64,000 bases of DNA, taken from NCBI GenBank assembly GCA_030247885.1, contig JAPDRO010000016.1, positions 372,001 to 436,000 of the forward strand, given 5' to 3'. The stretch's first letter is position 1. Each line of letters opens with the position of its first letter. The DNA is from Taxawa tesnikishii (nom. ined.) (lineage: Eukaryota > Ascomycota > Dothideomycetes > Dothideales). Both the position numbers and the translations under genes were made by a program. The notes under the pieces are model-generated. The model searched no databases. It was not told where the DNA came from and saw nothing but the letters and a program-made list of their open reading frames with translations. This document shows positions 22,221 to 33,306 of this stretch, one piece after another.

Positions 22221-23909
22221 ATGTCAACGAATGGCACGGGCAGACAGACCTTGCGCCATGACATTGTACAGCAATGGGATCATCCTAGTCTGCACAACTC
22301 TTCAACCGGCGCCAACGGGCTACAAAACGGTGCATCGCATATTCAGGCCCCTCTGACGCCGCCCCTGAACACCGATGATGAAGCAGACGCAAAGAGGAGG
22401 CATCTCGAGCAGAAGATCATGCTGCAGGTGGAGCAGAATGGTATTGAGAGACCGAGAGGCTACAATGTCTCATTCCACTACAATCGCCGTGTCGAGAACA
22501 TGCACTTTGGCAAGACACATCCCATGAAGCCTTGGCGCCTGACTCTCACCAAGCATCTGGTCATGGGATACGGTTTGCAGTTCGCCATGGACAACTACGA
22601 GGCCTTGCCCGCAAGCCAGGAGACGGTGGCTGCCTTTCACGACGAGGAATACGTCGATTTCCTCTCAAAGTTCGTTCCTAGACACTCATTCTCTTCGTGT
22701 TGTCGGTGGCTAACTTCGCCTTTCAGAGTCTCCCCGCAAACGTTCGACTCGTTATGCAAGCAGCACGAAAGTAGAATACCTCCACACTCACCAGACGACG
22801 TTGTTCATCTTGGTCCCTTCAACCTGTCCACTTCTCCAGGTGCCGACTGCCCTGTGTTCGACGGCATGTCCGAGTATCTGTTTCTCTACACCGGCGCCAC
22901 TATGGAGGCTGTATCAATGCTCGTCAATGGACAATCGGACATCGCCATCAACTGGTCTGGAGGCCTGCATCACGCTCACCGTGCCGAAGCATCCGGTTTC
23001 TGCTACATCAACGACATCGTACTCGCAATCCTGGAATTACTGAAAGTGCATCCGCGCGTTTTGTACATCGACATCGACGTGCACCACGGCGACGGCGTTG
23101 AGCAGGCCTTCTGGTCCACCGACCGCGTCATGACCATTTCCTTCCACAGGTACGGTATCGTGACCGAGTATGGCGAAAAGAATGGTGTTGGACACATGTT
23201 CTTCCCCGGCACAGGCGCAGTGACCGACAGCGGCGTTGCTGGATCCATGGGCAGTCACTTCGCTCTAAACGTGCCTATTCCGCAAGGCATAGACGACGGG
23301 CAATACACACGCCTGTTTCAATCCGTCGTCGGCCGCGCCCTCGACTCCTTCCGTCCCGCCGCCATCGTACTCCAATGCGGCGCTGATTCCCTCGGCGGCG
23401 ACCGACTAGGCCAATTCAACCTCAACGTCCGCGCGCACGGCGAGTGTCTCGCCTTCGTCAAGAGAACCAAACTGCCCTTACTGATCCTCGGCGGCGGAGG
23501 CTACACGGCGCGCAACGTAGCGCGCGCCTGGTGCCACGAGACCGCCCTCGCCGTCGGCGCCACGCTGGGCGACGATCTGCCCATGGACATACTCCCTCGC
23601 CCGCAGGCGTTCATGGGCAAGGCGCACGGAGACTGCAAGCTTTACCCGGACCTTGGCCGTGTGCACAAGAACGAGTGCAAGAATGCCGAGCTCGACGCCA
23701 TCATCGAGCGCTGTCATGAGGAGTTGCGCTACGTCCAGCATGCGCCGAGCGTAGTCATGGATCGGCTGCCGAGTAGAGCGGACATGGAGAGGATTAGACG
23801 GCAGGTGGACGAGGACATGGAGGCGGATAGGGCGGTGGAGAGTGTGAGGGCCGAGAGGGAGAGGAGGCGGAAGGAGAGGAATCCGGCTGGCAGAGGTGAG
23901 TTGAGGTGA
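22221..23909 (+). CDS. Class I histone deacetylase, Hos2/HosA-like
   Basis: Zinc-dependent class I histone deacetylase closest to fungal Hos2/HosA, the catalytic subunit of the Set3 complex. The start is MSTNGTGRQTLRHD. The deacetylase domain opens with VSFHYNRRVENMHFGKTHPM. Active-site segments follow: NWSGGLHHAHR, then IDIDVHHGDGVEQAF with the metal-binding Asp and His, MFFPGTGAVTD, LQCGADSLGGDRLG and LGGGGYTARNVAR. A 57-base intron (22670-22726; CTAAC branch site, CAG end) has no stop and keeps frame, so it reads falsely as coding (KFVPRHSFSS). Without it the protein is about 543 residues. An insert YGIVTEYGEKNGVGHM before FFPGTG is longer than in yeast. No frame breaks. Its divergent neighbour is a histone acetyltransferase subunit. 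Confidence 0.93.
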   Translation: MSTNGTGRQTLRHDIVQQWDHPSLHNSSTGANGLQNGASHIQAPLTPPLNTDDEADAKRRHLEQKIMLQVEQNGIERPRGYNVSFHYNRRVENMHFGKTHPMKPWRLTLTKHLVMGYGLQFAMDNYEALPASQETVAAFHDEEYVDFLSKFVPRHSFSSCCRWLTSPFRVSPQTFDSLCKQHESRIPPHSPDDVVHLGPFNLSTSPGADCPVFDGMSEYLFLYTGATMEAVSMLVNGQSDIAINWSGGLHHAHRAEASGFCYINDIVLAILELLKVHPRVLYIDIDVHHGDGVEQAFWSTDRVMTISFHRYGIVTEYGEKNGVGHMFFPGTGAVTDSGVAGSMGSHFALNVPIPQGIDDGQYTRLFQSVVGRALDSFRPAAIVLQCGADSLGGDRLGQFNLNVRAHGECLAFVKRTKLPLLILGGGGYTARNVARAWCHETALAVGATLGDDLPMDILPRPQAFMGKAHGDCKLYPDLGRVHKNECKNAELDAIIERCHEELRYVQHAPSVVMDRLPSRADMERIRRQVDEDMEADRAVESVRAERERRRKERNPAGRGELR

Positions 23910-26905
23910 AGAGGGGTGCTTTTAGAGACGGAACTGGGTATTGGCTATCGACGGTTGGCGTTAAGAGGCGTGTGATGGTCCATCCATTTATGTGGCAAGA
24001 TACCCCAGAGGCAGGGCACAGTATCGAAATAGCTGAGCAACCTGACTGCGTCCAGGTGTCCTGTTGAGCGCGCTCTCTGCGCCTTCAATGGTCTGTGTAC
24101 GATGAGGAGCAATTCAAGTCCAGCCACGGTGATGCCAACAGTCGATCCAGAAGCAGCCATCACGTACACCGTAGCCAGGCTTGAAGCTACTCTGAATGCA
24201 TACCGCCGTCTTCTGGAATCGATCTGTGACTCGCGATAAAAGGTTCCGGCCATCGGTACGGGGTTGTTCCGTGTAGGTAGTCCTTGTTACGGCTTAAAGG
24301 CATCCCAGCTTCAACCGCGGTGATACGATTGAGACTTTGCAACAACAGCAGGTGGAACAGACCCCATGGAGCTGAGTGCCTTCAGCAGCGAAGGGCATGT
24401 GCCGATAAGGACGAACAGCCAGAACAGAACCGAAGCAAGAGAACAGAATACTACCTCTTTGAAGACTACCTGTGGGACCGATATGCGATGGGACGACTTC
24501 AGCGACGGCTTCCTTGTTTCGACTTGGAATGCGATGTGGGTGTTGAGAGTGGCGTGACGAAGCAAGCCCACGATAGAGAAGACCGTCACGGGCTTCATGT
24601 TCCTCCACCGGAAAGGCTAAAGGGGAAGCTTGAGTGAAGATTTGGTCAGTGATCGACGAAGGTCACATCCTACGGTACGAACAGCAGGATTGATAGTAGT
24701 ATCATGCGCGCCTAGGACATCACTAGTGGAGCCGAAACTGCTCTTCCATGTTCCAAGAGTGGTATCGCAATTGGCGAACTTCGACTAATAAGGAGTGATG
24801 GACTATACAGCTGACCTTTGGAAATAGTAAACGTTCGGACCTCCGTTTTCCTATCCGTGATGGTTGGTGATTCAATCGAGGAGGGCAATCCGGGCTGGAT
24901 TAACGAAGGCCATGGACATCACAAACGTGCAAGGGTCGGTCGACAATGACTCCCTTTATCAGCATGGGCAATGCCTCCTCGTACCGGTGGGGCTCTTGCG
25001 CCTGTTCACGATGTTGGATGGCTTCTCTCGCCTCATGAGCGACGACGGATGGGCAGTCAGGCCGGACGGCGTCGAGGAAAGCATCGACAAGTCCAGTGAC
25101 GCTCAGACTGAAGACCATGGGGAATGACATCGTGCCGGCATCGTTTCGACGAAACATAACGTCGTTGACAAAGGACGCATATGCCTTGGCCCCGCGAATC
25201 GCATCAGGTTCGGAGGTCACCACCACGCGGGAGTTGCTGCCTCGAACCGACCACGTTGACATTGTTGGTCTCGAGCCGGAGAATCGCATTGCTCAGCGAT
25301 GCGTTCTGCCTTTCTGCCGTTTTCGGTGATCACCTGTTCCCCGGTTCTCGAACACGTCTATCGATCTCTGTTTCTATAATCGGAAACCGTGGTGGCAAAG
25401 AACGTCACGCCTCTCAAGCTGAGCCACATGTGAACGACGTGAACAATTGGGTTGGGGGGGGAGGGGGGTGGGGACCGCTGCAGGAGTTGCGTAACTGGAA
25501 TCGTCGGCTCTCGGTCCGGAACCACCTGAACGGCGAGGTTGATCGTAGGCGTGGCGAAAAAGGAGATGTCCGTTTCCGGAAAGTTAATTGGTCACACACG
25601 TGCCATGGCTTTGATGTTCCGGCATCGTTCATAAAGTTACGGCAACAAGTTACTGTAGTAGACGGAGAGCAAAGGAAATAGGATACGGAGAACACAACCG
25701 TATTGGACGTTGTGGGTGATGTGGCAGATGAAGAAATGCAGGTTAGATGAAAAGCGTTCCGAGACAACAGGATTCCGGAATGATGGGATGCTGCATAGAA
25801 ACACGATTCGCTCCCGACCTGTTCGCGGTCGTGCAAGGATCACCAACCTCACCCTTGCAGGCCCAGAAACCTTGCCTGTTGAGCTGTGCTTGCAGACCCG
25901 GGGATAAGCGTTGTTGTTCAGGAGGTGTGGTTGTCTTTCAAATCTCCAGTCTGGCTTGGCTCGGAGGCGACGTTGCCAAGCGCGAGACTCCAGATCCAGA
26001 TCAGATGATTGTTGGGTGTCCCGGCGTGCCATGCAAGGCCGTTGCGCTGTTGTAATGCGTTACTCGTACATGGTTGGCAATTCGAGAACACAAGGATAGG
26101 AGGTGCCAAGCGACAGGCCTTGCAAACAGCGATAGGTGCAGCAACCAACAATGTCACGCGAGGTCAGGGAAAGCTAGACAGGGAGCCGCGCAGTCTGAAT
26201 CACAGGACCCTCGTCAAATCGCGGTTTCTTCCGAGAAAGATCCACGCAAACGAAGCTGGACGGTCGATTTTCAACAGGGTATATTTTTCAAGGTTAACTA
26301 GAAGGGCAAGGGTTCATTTGGGCGCCGGAAAGAGTGGATCGGTGACAAGGATTGCCTACGACGTCCCACCTGACCGCTGGTCAATCGTCATTGTCTCTCG
26401 TCGATCCGGCCTCAACACTTCGACGCGTGAGCCGCCGTCATTGTAGACACGACGAACAAGTAAAGAAGGTTATCGACAGTGATGTTGGACTACAAAAAGC
26501 CGAGAACGTATGACAGAGATAGAAGGCAGAGACGGGAACTGTTTTTGTAGTTTGTTTTCATTTGACTGAATATCTCGACGATCCAGTACTGATAAGCTAC
26601 TAGTAGCTAATTATATTCAAGGAATGAAGCAACAAACGCCCACATTATGCCAGTGATGCCCAGGTGCTATGCAAAGGATTACCTCCACGATGTAGTGCAA
26701 GCTTTTGACTTCCCTACCATTGGCGTGCATTAAAAGTATCCACCCAACCCATGTTTCCAATTAAAAGTCCATCCATGCGAAGAAGAAGAAGAAGTGAAAT
26801 GTCATGTCATAGCATGAACCCCGACCCATACGCGCATTATGGACATGAAGGCGTAGAATTGAGTCGTAAAAGAGGGGTCAGCCCGCCATCAAGCCCAGGA
26901 GGTGC
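23910..26905. other. Gene-poor 3 kb region, no confident gene
   Basis: Apart from the tentative minus-strand membrane-protein fragments listed separately, no family is recognised. The G-rich run near 25452-25470 is conspicuous. A plus-strand frame at 26009-26446 (145 codons) has no domain I know. AT-rich sequence around 26520-26820 is likely the 3' flank of the Pir gene. Confidence 0.4.
23945..25289 (-). other. Possible fragmented or multi-exon membrane protein gene, unrecognised
   Basis: Three minus-strand open stretches (25289-24900, 24598-24311, 24253-23945) contain hydrophobic runs such as MSFPMVFSLSVTGLVDAF, VVFCSLASVLFWLFVLIG and SLATVYVMAASGSTVGITV. They could be exons of one unknown multi-span protein. 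I could not connect them with convincing splice sites, and I know no homologue. Chance open frames remain a real possibility. Confidence 0.2.
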
Positions 26906-27889
26906 TTAGAGAAGGGCAACGGCAGCGAGTGCGGCACCAGCAAGACCGAACATCTCAGCGCGCATGGTTGGGAGCGCAGCAGCGCCAGTGAAAGCCTGGA
27001 CGGTAGGGGAGGCAGTGGTGATGCCAGTGCCGTTGGTTGGGGCCTGGATCTGGCCATCGGAGATCTGGGTCACTGGAGAAGCAGTGCCGGTGGTGGCCTG
27101 AATCTGGCCGTCGGAGATCTGAGTGACTGGGGCGGCGGTGACCTGGGAGGCAGAGCCGGTGGTGGCCTGGATCTGACCGTCGGAGATCTGGGTCACTGGG
27201 GCAGCAGTACCGGTAGTGGCCTGGATCTGGCCGTCGGAGATCTGAGAGACGGGGTTGGCGGTGGCAGCGGTGGTAGCCTGGATCTGGCCGTCGGAGATTT
27301 GAGAAACGGCCTGGGAGGAGACAGCGGAGGCGGTAACCTGACCGTCAGAGAGCTGAGAGGCAACACCAGAGGCGGACGCAGCAGTGGCCTGGCCATCAGC
27401 AGCGCTGGAGACAGTGGAACCACTGCCAATGACATCGATGTAGATCTCGGAGCACTGGTCACCAGTGCTCTCATCGTAGAGGTTGTAGAAGGTTCCACTC
27501 AAGCACTGGTAGAAGATGGCAGAGTCACCAAGAGCAAGGGTGCCGTTGCTGCAGACGGACCATCCAGCGGTGTAGATGGCGCCAGTCTGCGCTGGTTTGT
27601 CGAACTGGAACTGGTTGTTGGCGGCGATGTAACCAGTGCGGCCCTGGTCATCGGTGAGGACACCATTGTTGAGGGAGATGGTGAGGGCCTTGTCCTGGCG
27701 CTTGCTCATGTCAACGTCGCGCTTGGTAGAAGAGCTAGAAACGTTGACAACAGAAATCTGAAAGGTGCCGGAGTAAGAGGACTGGCAGCCAGCTGGGGCG
27801 GTAGCCTGAGGAGCGATGGCGGAGGTGACACCCTGGGGGAGGGCGGCGACAGCGCCGGCGAGGGCGAGAACAGCTGCGACGGTCTTCAT
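26906..27889 (-). CDS. Pir-type cell wall protein (internal repeats)
   Basis: Secreted wall protein of the Pir (proteins with internal repeats) type; Pir repeats can attach covalently to beta-1,3-glucan through their glutamine. The single exon gives 327 residues. A signal peptide (MKTVAAVLALAGAVAALPQ) is followed by a Cys-containing N-domain with GCQSSYSGTF, a KR site (STKRDVDMSKRQ) typical of Kex2 processing, and DQCSEIYIDVIG. Next come five near-identical QISDGQIQA repeats and one degenerate QLSDGQVTA, separated by Ala/Thr spacers. The C-terminus is hydrophobic (MFGLAGAALAAVALL), suggesting GPI attachment. In yeast Pir proteins the repeats sit near the N-terminus before a four-Cys domain; here they follow the Cys domain. 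Confidence 0.9.
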   Translation of the reverse strand: MKTVAAVLALAGAVAALPQGVTSAIAPQATAPAGCQSSYSGTFQISVVNVSSSSTKRDVDMSKRQDKALTISLNNGVLTDDQGRTGYIAANNQFQFDKPAQTGAIYTAGWSVCSNGTLALGDSAIFYQCLSGTFYNLYDESTGDQCSEIYIDVIGSGSTVSSAADGQATAASASGVASQLSDGQVTASAVSSQAVSQISDGQIQATTAATANPVSQISDGQIQATTGTAAPVTQISDGQIQATTGSASQVTAAPVTQISDGQIQATTGTASPVTQISDGQIQAPTNGTGITTASPTVQAFTGAAALPTMRAEMFGLAGAALAAVALL

Positions 27890-28862
27890 TGCGACGATTG
27901 TTGTATAGATGAGGAGTATTATATGTAGTGAATTGGATCGAGCCGGTGAGCGACAGACGACGACAAAGACGTGCGAGCGAGGGTGGTACTGGGAGGTTTC
28001 TTTCGAAGCGGTTAGGCGACGATAGAACGAGTTAAAACTCTTTTGGATATGAGGGTTGATGTGTGTAAACAGAAAGAGGGCGAGAGACGAGGAATGTAGC
28101 AGGTCCTTATATGGACGAGGGGGTTGAGGAATGCTAGCACCGCCAGCCCCTAGTCATGGACGATTGAGAGTGTTCATCCCGTGCTTGTGGTTGGGATGCA
28201 GGCTAATGCCTGGCCGCTCCACGCTAAACAAGACGCTTCCCAGCGCCATCCCCGCCCCCGTTGCCATGGCCTGCGTACCAAGGCCAAATGATCGTGTCAT
28301 CGAGCCCCATTGCCCACCACACGCACCGGAGTTCGCTCTGGCATACGCAGCCGTGCCGAGCAAACCAGGGCGCTGTGTGCTCAACCGCACCACGCAGCCT
28401 TTGGTGTGGAGAGCCTCTAATTAGGGCAGCGGGCGACGGTTTGCCAAGCGCTCTCCCTAACAATCTCTCAACGGGTCGCCCGGTGGGTAATTGCACGTCT
28501 GCAGTGAGATCATGGCCAGCACCGCGTAGCGCTCTCGCACGCGGCTTGCTCTGTGGGCGGCAGCTTGCATGCTCGTTTGGGAAAACGGCAGTCTCATTCG
28601 CCGGCACTAATGCACTCTGAGCTGCATCTTACGAGCACGGTTGGCAGTCGATCTCGCACCAGTCGGCGATTCGTGAGATTGTCCAATGGCAGCGTCGCCG
28701 TGGCAGGACTGGTGTCACTCGGTTTGCGGCTCTGCAGATCTGCGTTGCAGCTGTCTAGTGCCAAAGGAGCGAGCAGCGCGCACCGTCGCTGCGCAACCAC
28801 GGCTCGCTGCTGCGAGGAGGCGGGGCACTGCATATGACGCGCGAGATAACGAGATAGGCGGC

Positions 28863-28893
<31 letters not shown>

Positions 28894-30022
28894 CGAGAGC
28901 GTGGCATGAGGTCGCTCGACAGCCACGGCAACCTGCCGTCCGCGAATCTGGAGAAGCCACTGGAGCAACAACGGCGATTTATGACGTCCACGTTTCATAT
29001 GCTATCGATAGTTTCCCGAGGCACCATCACGTCGTTGCTAAGAGCTGCTGAACTATAACGCGCCAGAGACCAAGATATTGTCATCAACGCTTGGGCTTGC
29101 TCCGCCGCTTGTTCCGTTCTCCGGAGCTACGCAACCGTTGCCACTCGAGGGAGCGACAGGGACATGGCAACGCACACGACAACCACGTACACCAAAGGAT
29201 GGAACATCGCTCACCACCACCACAGAAACCGGCCCTGGCTTGTCCGACTTGGACGCTGTGTCGGAAGAGCCACCACCTTGGCGGCCTTGACAGGCTGCCA
29301 TGGCGTTTCCGTACAACCTTTTGAACCGTTTGCTCCCCATAAGATCTGCACACTCATGCACAATCAACTCCTTCAAGCAGGTTTGAGGCGAATCCCCTCC
29401 TGCTCTTCTCGTATCAATTGCGCCATATCACCCTCGATCACCGCCTCACAGCCTCTCTGACCTGCCACCTGATTCTGAACCTGCCCCATATGGTGTGCCG
29501 CCAACAAGAGGTGTGCGTGGCCTTTGAGGTGGGGTAGAGTTGGCGAAGCATTATCATTGGCTGCGGTAGATTCTGCCCTGCAGCTACTCGAGTACGTGCA
29601 TGCATTGGGTGCTTCTCGATGCAACTAGTCTAGACATACGAGCTCCCTCTCTCGCGCCGCTCTCGAAAACGCCCCCACCCAAAACGCGAAAAACAACCGA
29701 TGCTTTTTTCCCTTTTGGAAAATCTGATAACCAAAGTATGACAAACAACTGGCTTGAACGCTGAAACAAGAGCTCAGATGGTTTCTGTACGACGATGCAT
29801 GAACTTCGGAAGGGTATAATGCTGTTAAAAACACCCTCCCTTGCGGCGGAAAGCGAGACAAGAAACGACCGTTTACCCAGTTGCCGACGGCAGGGCGCCA
29901 CCTGTCAGCAGCCAAGGAAAGGCGTTTCAGACCTTGAAAGAAGACTCCCTCCCTGCGGATGGGAAATGCCGGATCACCGGAAAGATGTTCGATCAAAAGA
30001 TCACCACCGCACCCGCTGAAGC
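27890..30022. other. Intergenic region, no gene recognised
   Basis: Promoter side of the Pir gene and 3' side of the sulfatase gene. It holds a GAGAGT/GAGAGC purine repeat (28864-28901). Open frames on both strands overlap heavily and lack recognisable domains. The first 250 bases probably include the Pir promoter and leader. Confidence 0.5.
28864..28901. repeat. (GAGAGT)n/(GAGAGC)n purine repeat
   Basis: Six-base purine-rich units in tandem, T variants first and C variants last. Confidence 0.9.
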
Positions 30023-31760
30023 TTATTGTCCGTGGGCGCCAGCCTGACCGTGAGGTACGGCGAAGGTATCTTTTCCGATGATCTTCTCTCTGCCAGAGTC
30101 ATCGACGGCCGGGAACCGAGCTCGCAACTCAAGATCATCAAGGTCCATGTGAGACCGGATGTACTTGTCTTGCGAGTTCTCCTTGACCTGGTAGTCCCAC
30201 GACTCCCAGCGGCCTTGCTTCAGCGCACCAGCCACGAAACGACGCCGCCTCTGGCACAGCAGTACGTCTTGTGTAATCTTCTCAAAGTCCCACTTCTGGG
30301 CTGCCTCGTCCTCGAACGCCTTGAGCACCTTTCGTACTTCGGGGTCGGTGCTGGACGCAAGGTTGACGAGCTCCTTTGGGTCGTTGCGCAGATTGAAGAG
30401 CTGGGGTGGGTCTGCTGGGCAGGTGATGTACTTCCATGGTCCACGTCGGATCATGGCAAGGGGGAAATGGTGCCCTCCCCATGTACTCGGCGAAAACAGT
30501 GTCGTTCCCGGCGTTGCCCCTCAGATGAGGCATCATGGAGATACCATCCATTGGCAGACTGGGGATAAGCTTGGTTCCGACAAGATCCACCAGGGTAGGT
30601 AGGATGTCGAGCGTCGAGACGTTCTCAGTCACACGGTGAGGTTGGTAGCTCTTCGGATAGCTCAGGAGCATGGGCACCCGCACGGAGTTCTCGAAGTAAG
30701 ACATCTTGTACCAAAGCCCGCGCTCACCCAGCATATCGCCGTGATCTCCGCTAAACATGACGATAGTGTCATCGGACAGGCGGCACTTCTCAAGAACCTC
30801 GAGCAACTGGCCGATGCAGTCGTCGACATAAGAAACTGCGCCGTAGTAAGCACGTCGAGCTCTCTTGATCTGAGCCTCCGAGAAGTTCTGCCCCTTCAAG
30901 TCGCAAACATGGAGCAGACGCTTGCTGTGCGGGTCTTGGTCCTCCTCGTTGATCTGAACTTCCGGCAGCTCAATGTCGACGTCCTCGTACATATCCCAGT
31001 ACTTTTGCTCAATGCAGTACGGATCGTGAGGGTGAGTCAGGGATACCTGGGGAAAGAGTTAGCAACGGATCCAATGTCACGAGTCTCGGTTAGACCTACC
31101 GTAAGGGCGAACGGCCTCGAACCCGGCCCCTTTCTGACGTGATCGTAGAGGAACTGCTTCGACTTGTACATAACCTCCTCGTCGTAGTCCAGCTGGTTGC
31201 TCCTAACGCATGGACCGGCCTGCAGAATCGAAGAGCTGTTGTGATACCACTCCAAGCGAGTGTCTGGCGTATCCCAGTTCACCGACCAACCGTAATCCGC
31301 GGGATAAATGTCCGCAGTCAGACGGTTCTCGTAGCCGTGCAGCTGCTCACCAATAAAATGCATCTTGCCCGCCAAAGCTGTCTCGTAGCCCGCAGCGCGC
31401 AGGTAGTGGGCATATGTGGGAGTGTCGGAACTGATGGAGCAGGCATTGTCGTAGGATCCAATCTTGGAGGGTAGCTGGCCTGTGATCATGGCCATGCGTG
31501 ATGGGGCGCAGAGCGGGGAGTTGCAGTAGGCGGATTCGAAAACGACAGACTTCTCGGCGAGCTTGTCGAGGTTGGGAGTGCGGATCTGGGAGCGGTGGTT
31601 GTACATCTTCAACAGTGGTGCAGCCAGCTGGTCGGCCATGATGTAGAGAATGTTGGGCTTGGAGGGGAACAGAGGCGTGGAATAGCCATTCTGTCCCTGG
31701 AACCCGTTCGGGGGAGACGGGAGGGGTGGAAGGGAATTGATTGTTGCGAGCTGGCCGCAT
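30023..31760 (-). CDS. Choline sulfatase; frame broken three times
   Basis: Sulfatase of the choline-sulfatase type, releasing choline and sulfate from choline-O-sulfate, a fungal sulfur store and osmolyte. The exon from 31760 runs through PNILYIMADQLAAPLL and the sulfatase signature CAPSR in SPLCAPSRMAMITG, whose Cys becomes the catalytic formylglycine. One 53-base intron (31099-31047) separates FALT from VSLTHPHDPY. The second exon carries FSGDHGDMLGERGLWYKMSY, FAEYMG and MIRRGPWKYITCPADPPQLF, and ends QAGAHGQ. The frame shifts at 31710-31714 (near the poorly conserved N-terminus), 30477-30480 and 30460-30464, all homopolymers. The last two fall within the conserved YMGEGTISPLAMIRRG block. 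With those corrected the length is about 561 residues. No transporter or choline oxidase gene lies beside it. Confidence 0.92.
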
Positions 31761-32671
31761 TGTGGAGGCAGGCAGAAGCGTAGGAGACTTTGTGGTAAGA
31801 CGACGGACGATTCTTTCGGTTTGGTTCGGAGAGCTGGTATTCGAAGACGAAGCGAACAAAAGGCACGCGGGCAGGCCTCGTGCTTTATAATCCAGGAGAA
31901 GGAGCTAGTCGTTCACAAAAAGATGAGGTGATCGCGGCGGTGCGTGTCCAAAACGAGCCAAAGCTGGGGAAAGTCAAGTCGTAGAAGCGACAAGGGTCTC
32001 CGCGCCACGAACCCCGGAAAACAGCCCGCAACGCATGTAAAATGGCGTGCGATTTCGTGCTCTAAGGACAACAATGAGGTGATTACGCTACTTCCACCTC
32101 CTCTGACGCGTCCAATCCGTGCGGGAATCATCCCGAAACCGCTTTCAAACAACCAACAAACTTGCCGAATTCATGAGGATAGCGGTGTTGCGCGTAGCAC
32201 GTGCCTATCTGCAAAGGCTCTTGCGTTCCTGCAGGACGCAAGCTGCAAGAGATAAGGATAGGTAGGAGTGAAGCTCACGGTGCGCTCCGGCTAGATCAAC
32301 CGACGGCGATCAAACTCTTGAGCGAGATCGGCCTGCATATCTACCGAATCTTCCGAAACTCTGTTCCTCCATGTCCGCAGAGAAAAAATGACAGTTGTGC
32401 ATGTCATCTCTCAGCGCTTACAATCACGTCTTACGGTCTTAGGGAAGATCGAGTCGGAGTTTACACAGAGCCGATGTAATCTTATCGAGAAATCGGAGGC
32501 ATGCACGCAACAAGCTTACGCCCACGCTGAAGCTGAAGGAGCGCTAATCTGAATTCGATTGTGTGAAATGCGTGCTCTAGATTCACCGCGTGACCGCCCA
32601 TCTGTCAGTTTGATTTGACCGGCGCTGAGCGGAAGAACCCCTCATTCCTCTACCTGCCAAAAACATACGAA
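31761..32671. promoter_or_regulatory. Divergent promoter region, choline sulfatase / Pth2
   Basis: About 900 bases between two divergent start codons. A TATAAAG motif for the sulfatase lies at 31889-31883, about 125 bases upstream of its ATG. No open frame here looks like a gene. Confidence 0.5.
31883..31889 (-). promoter_or_regulatory. TATA box candidate for choline sulfatase
   Basis: TATAAAG on the minus strand, at a suitable distance (about 125 bases) before the sulfatase start codon. Position and match to consensus only; no direct evidence of use. Confidence 0.5.
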
Positions 32672-33306
32672 ATGGCTCCCACACCCGACACACCGCCTTC
32701 CCTTCTGGCCGTGGCCTTTGCAACTAGCATCATCGCTGGTCTTGGCGGCTACTTTCTCGGACAGGCGACTTCCGTTGGCGTGTTTGGCAAGACGAACCCT
32801 CCTGTCCTCGAGAAAGAGAGCGACGCGTCCGGCGCAGAGGAAGATGGAGACACAGACGAAGAGCAGGACCTGAAGAGCTTTGACGGTACCAACGAGGAGT
32901 GCAAGCTGGTGCTCGTTGTGCGCACTGACTTGGGCATGACCAAGGGTACGGTTTCAGGCCTCGTCATGCCGGTGCGGACGCAGCGCTGACACGCGTCCCC
33001 TTAGGCAAGATTGCAGCTCAATGCTCTCACGCGACTCTGGCATGCTACAAGACCCTGCTACGACGATCATCTCCTATACTCAAGCGGTGGGAAAACTACG
33101 GTCAGGCCAAGGTTGCGTTGCAGGTTAAGAGCGAGGAAGACCTCGAAATATTGCAGGCGCAAGCACTCAGCCTAGGCCTTTGTGCGCAAATCATACATGA
33201 CGCTGGGAGGACGCAGATAGCGAGTGGCAGTGCGACTGTGCTTGGAGTAGGGCCAGCGCCAAAGAGCAAGGTGGACGAGGTTACCGGACATCTCAAACTA
33301 CTTTGA
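32672..33306 (+). CDS. PTH2: Peptidyl-tRNA hydrolase 2 (Pth2)
   Basis: Pth2-type peptidyl-tRNA hydrolase, which recycles peptidyl-tRNA released from stalled ribosomes; eukaryotic Pth2 is commonly anchored at the mitochondrial outer membrane. The start MAPTPDTPPSLLAVAFATSI leads into one N-terminal membrane segment with a GGYFLGQ glycine pattern, then an acidic linker. The catalytic domain begins CKLVLVVRTDLGMTKGK and includes AAQCSHATLACYKTLL, with the conserved Gln, His and Lys positions. It ends LGVGPAPKSKVDEVTGHLKLL, the usual family C-terminus. One intron (32946-33004) interrupts the glycine after TKG. Length about 191 residues, normal for the family. No frame breaks. Confidence 0.93.

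Noticed and set aside
21806-22261. Asp-rich 151-codon frame before the Hos2-like gene
   Set aside because: Low-complexity GAC/GCC repeat and overlap with the Hos2 start; better explained as leader sequence.
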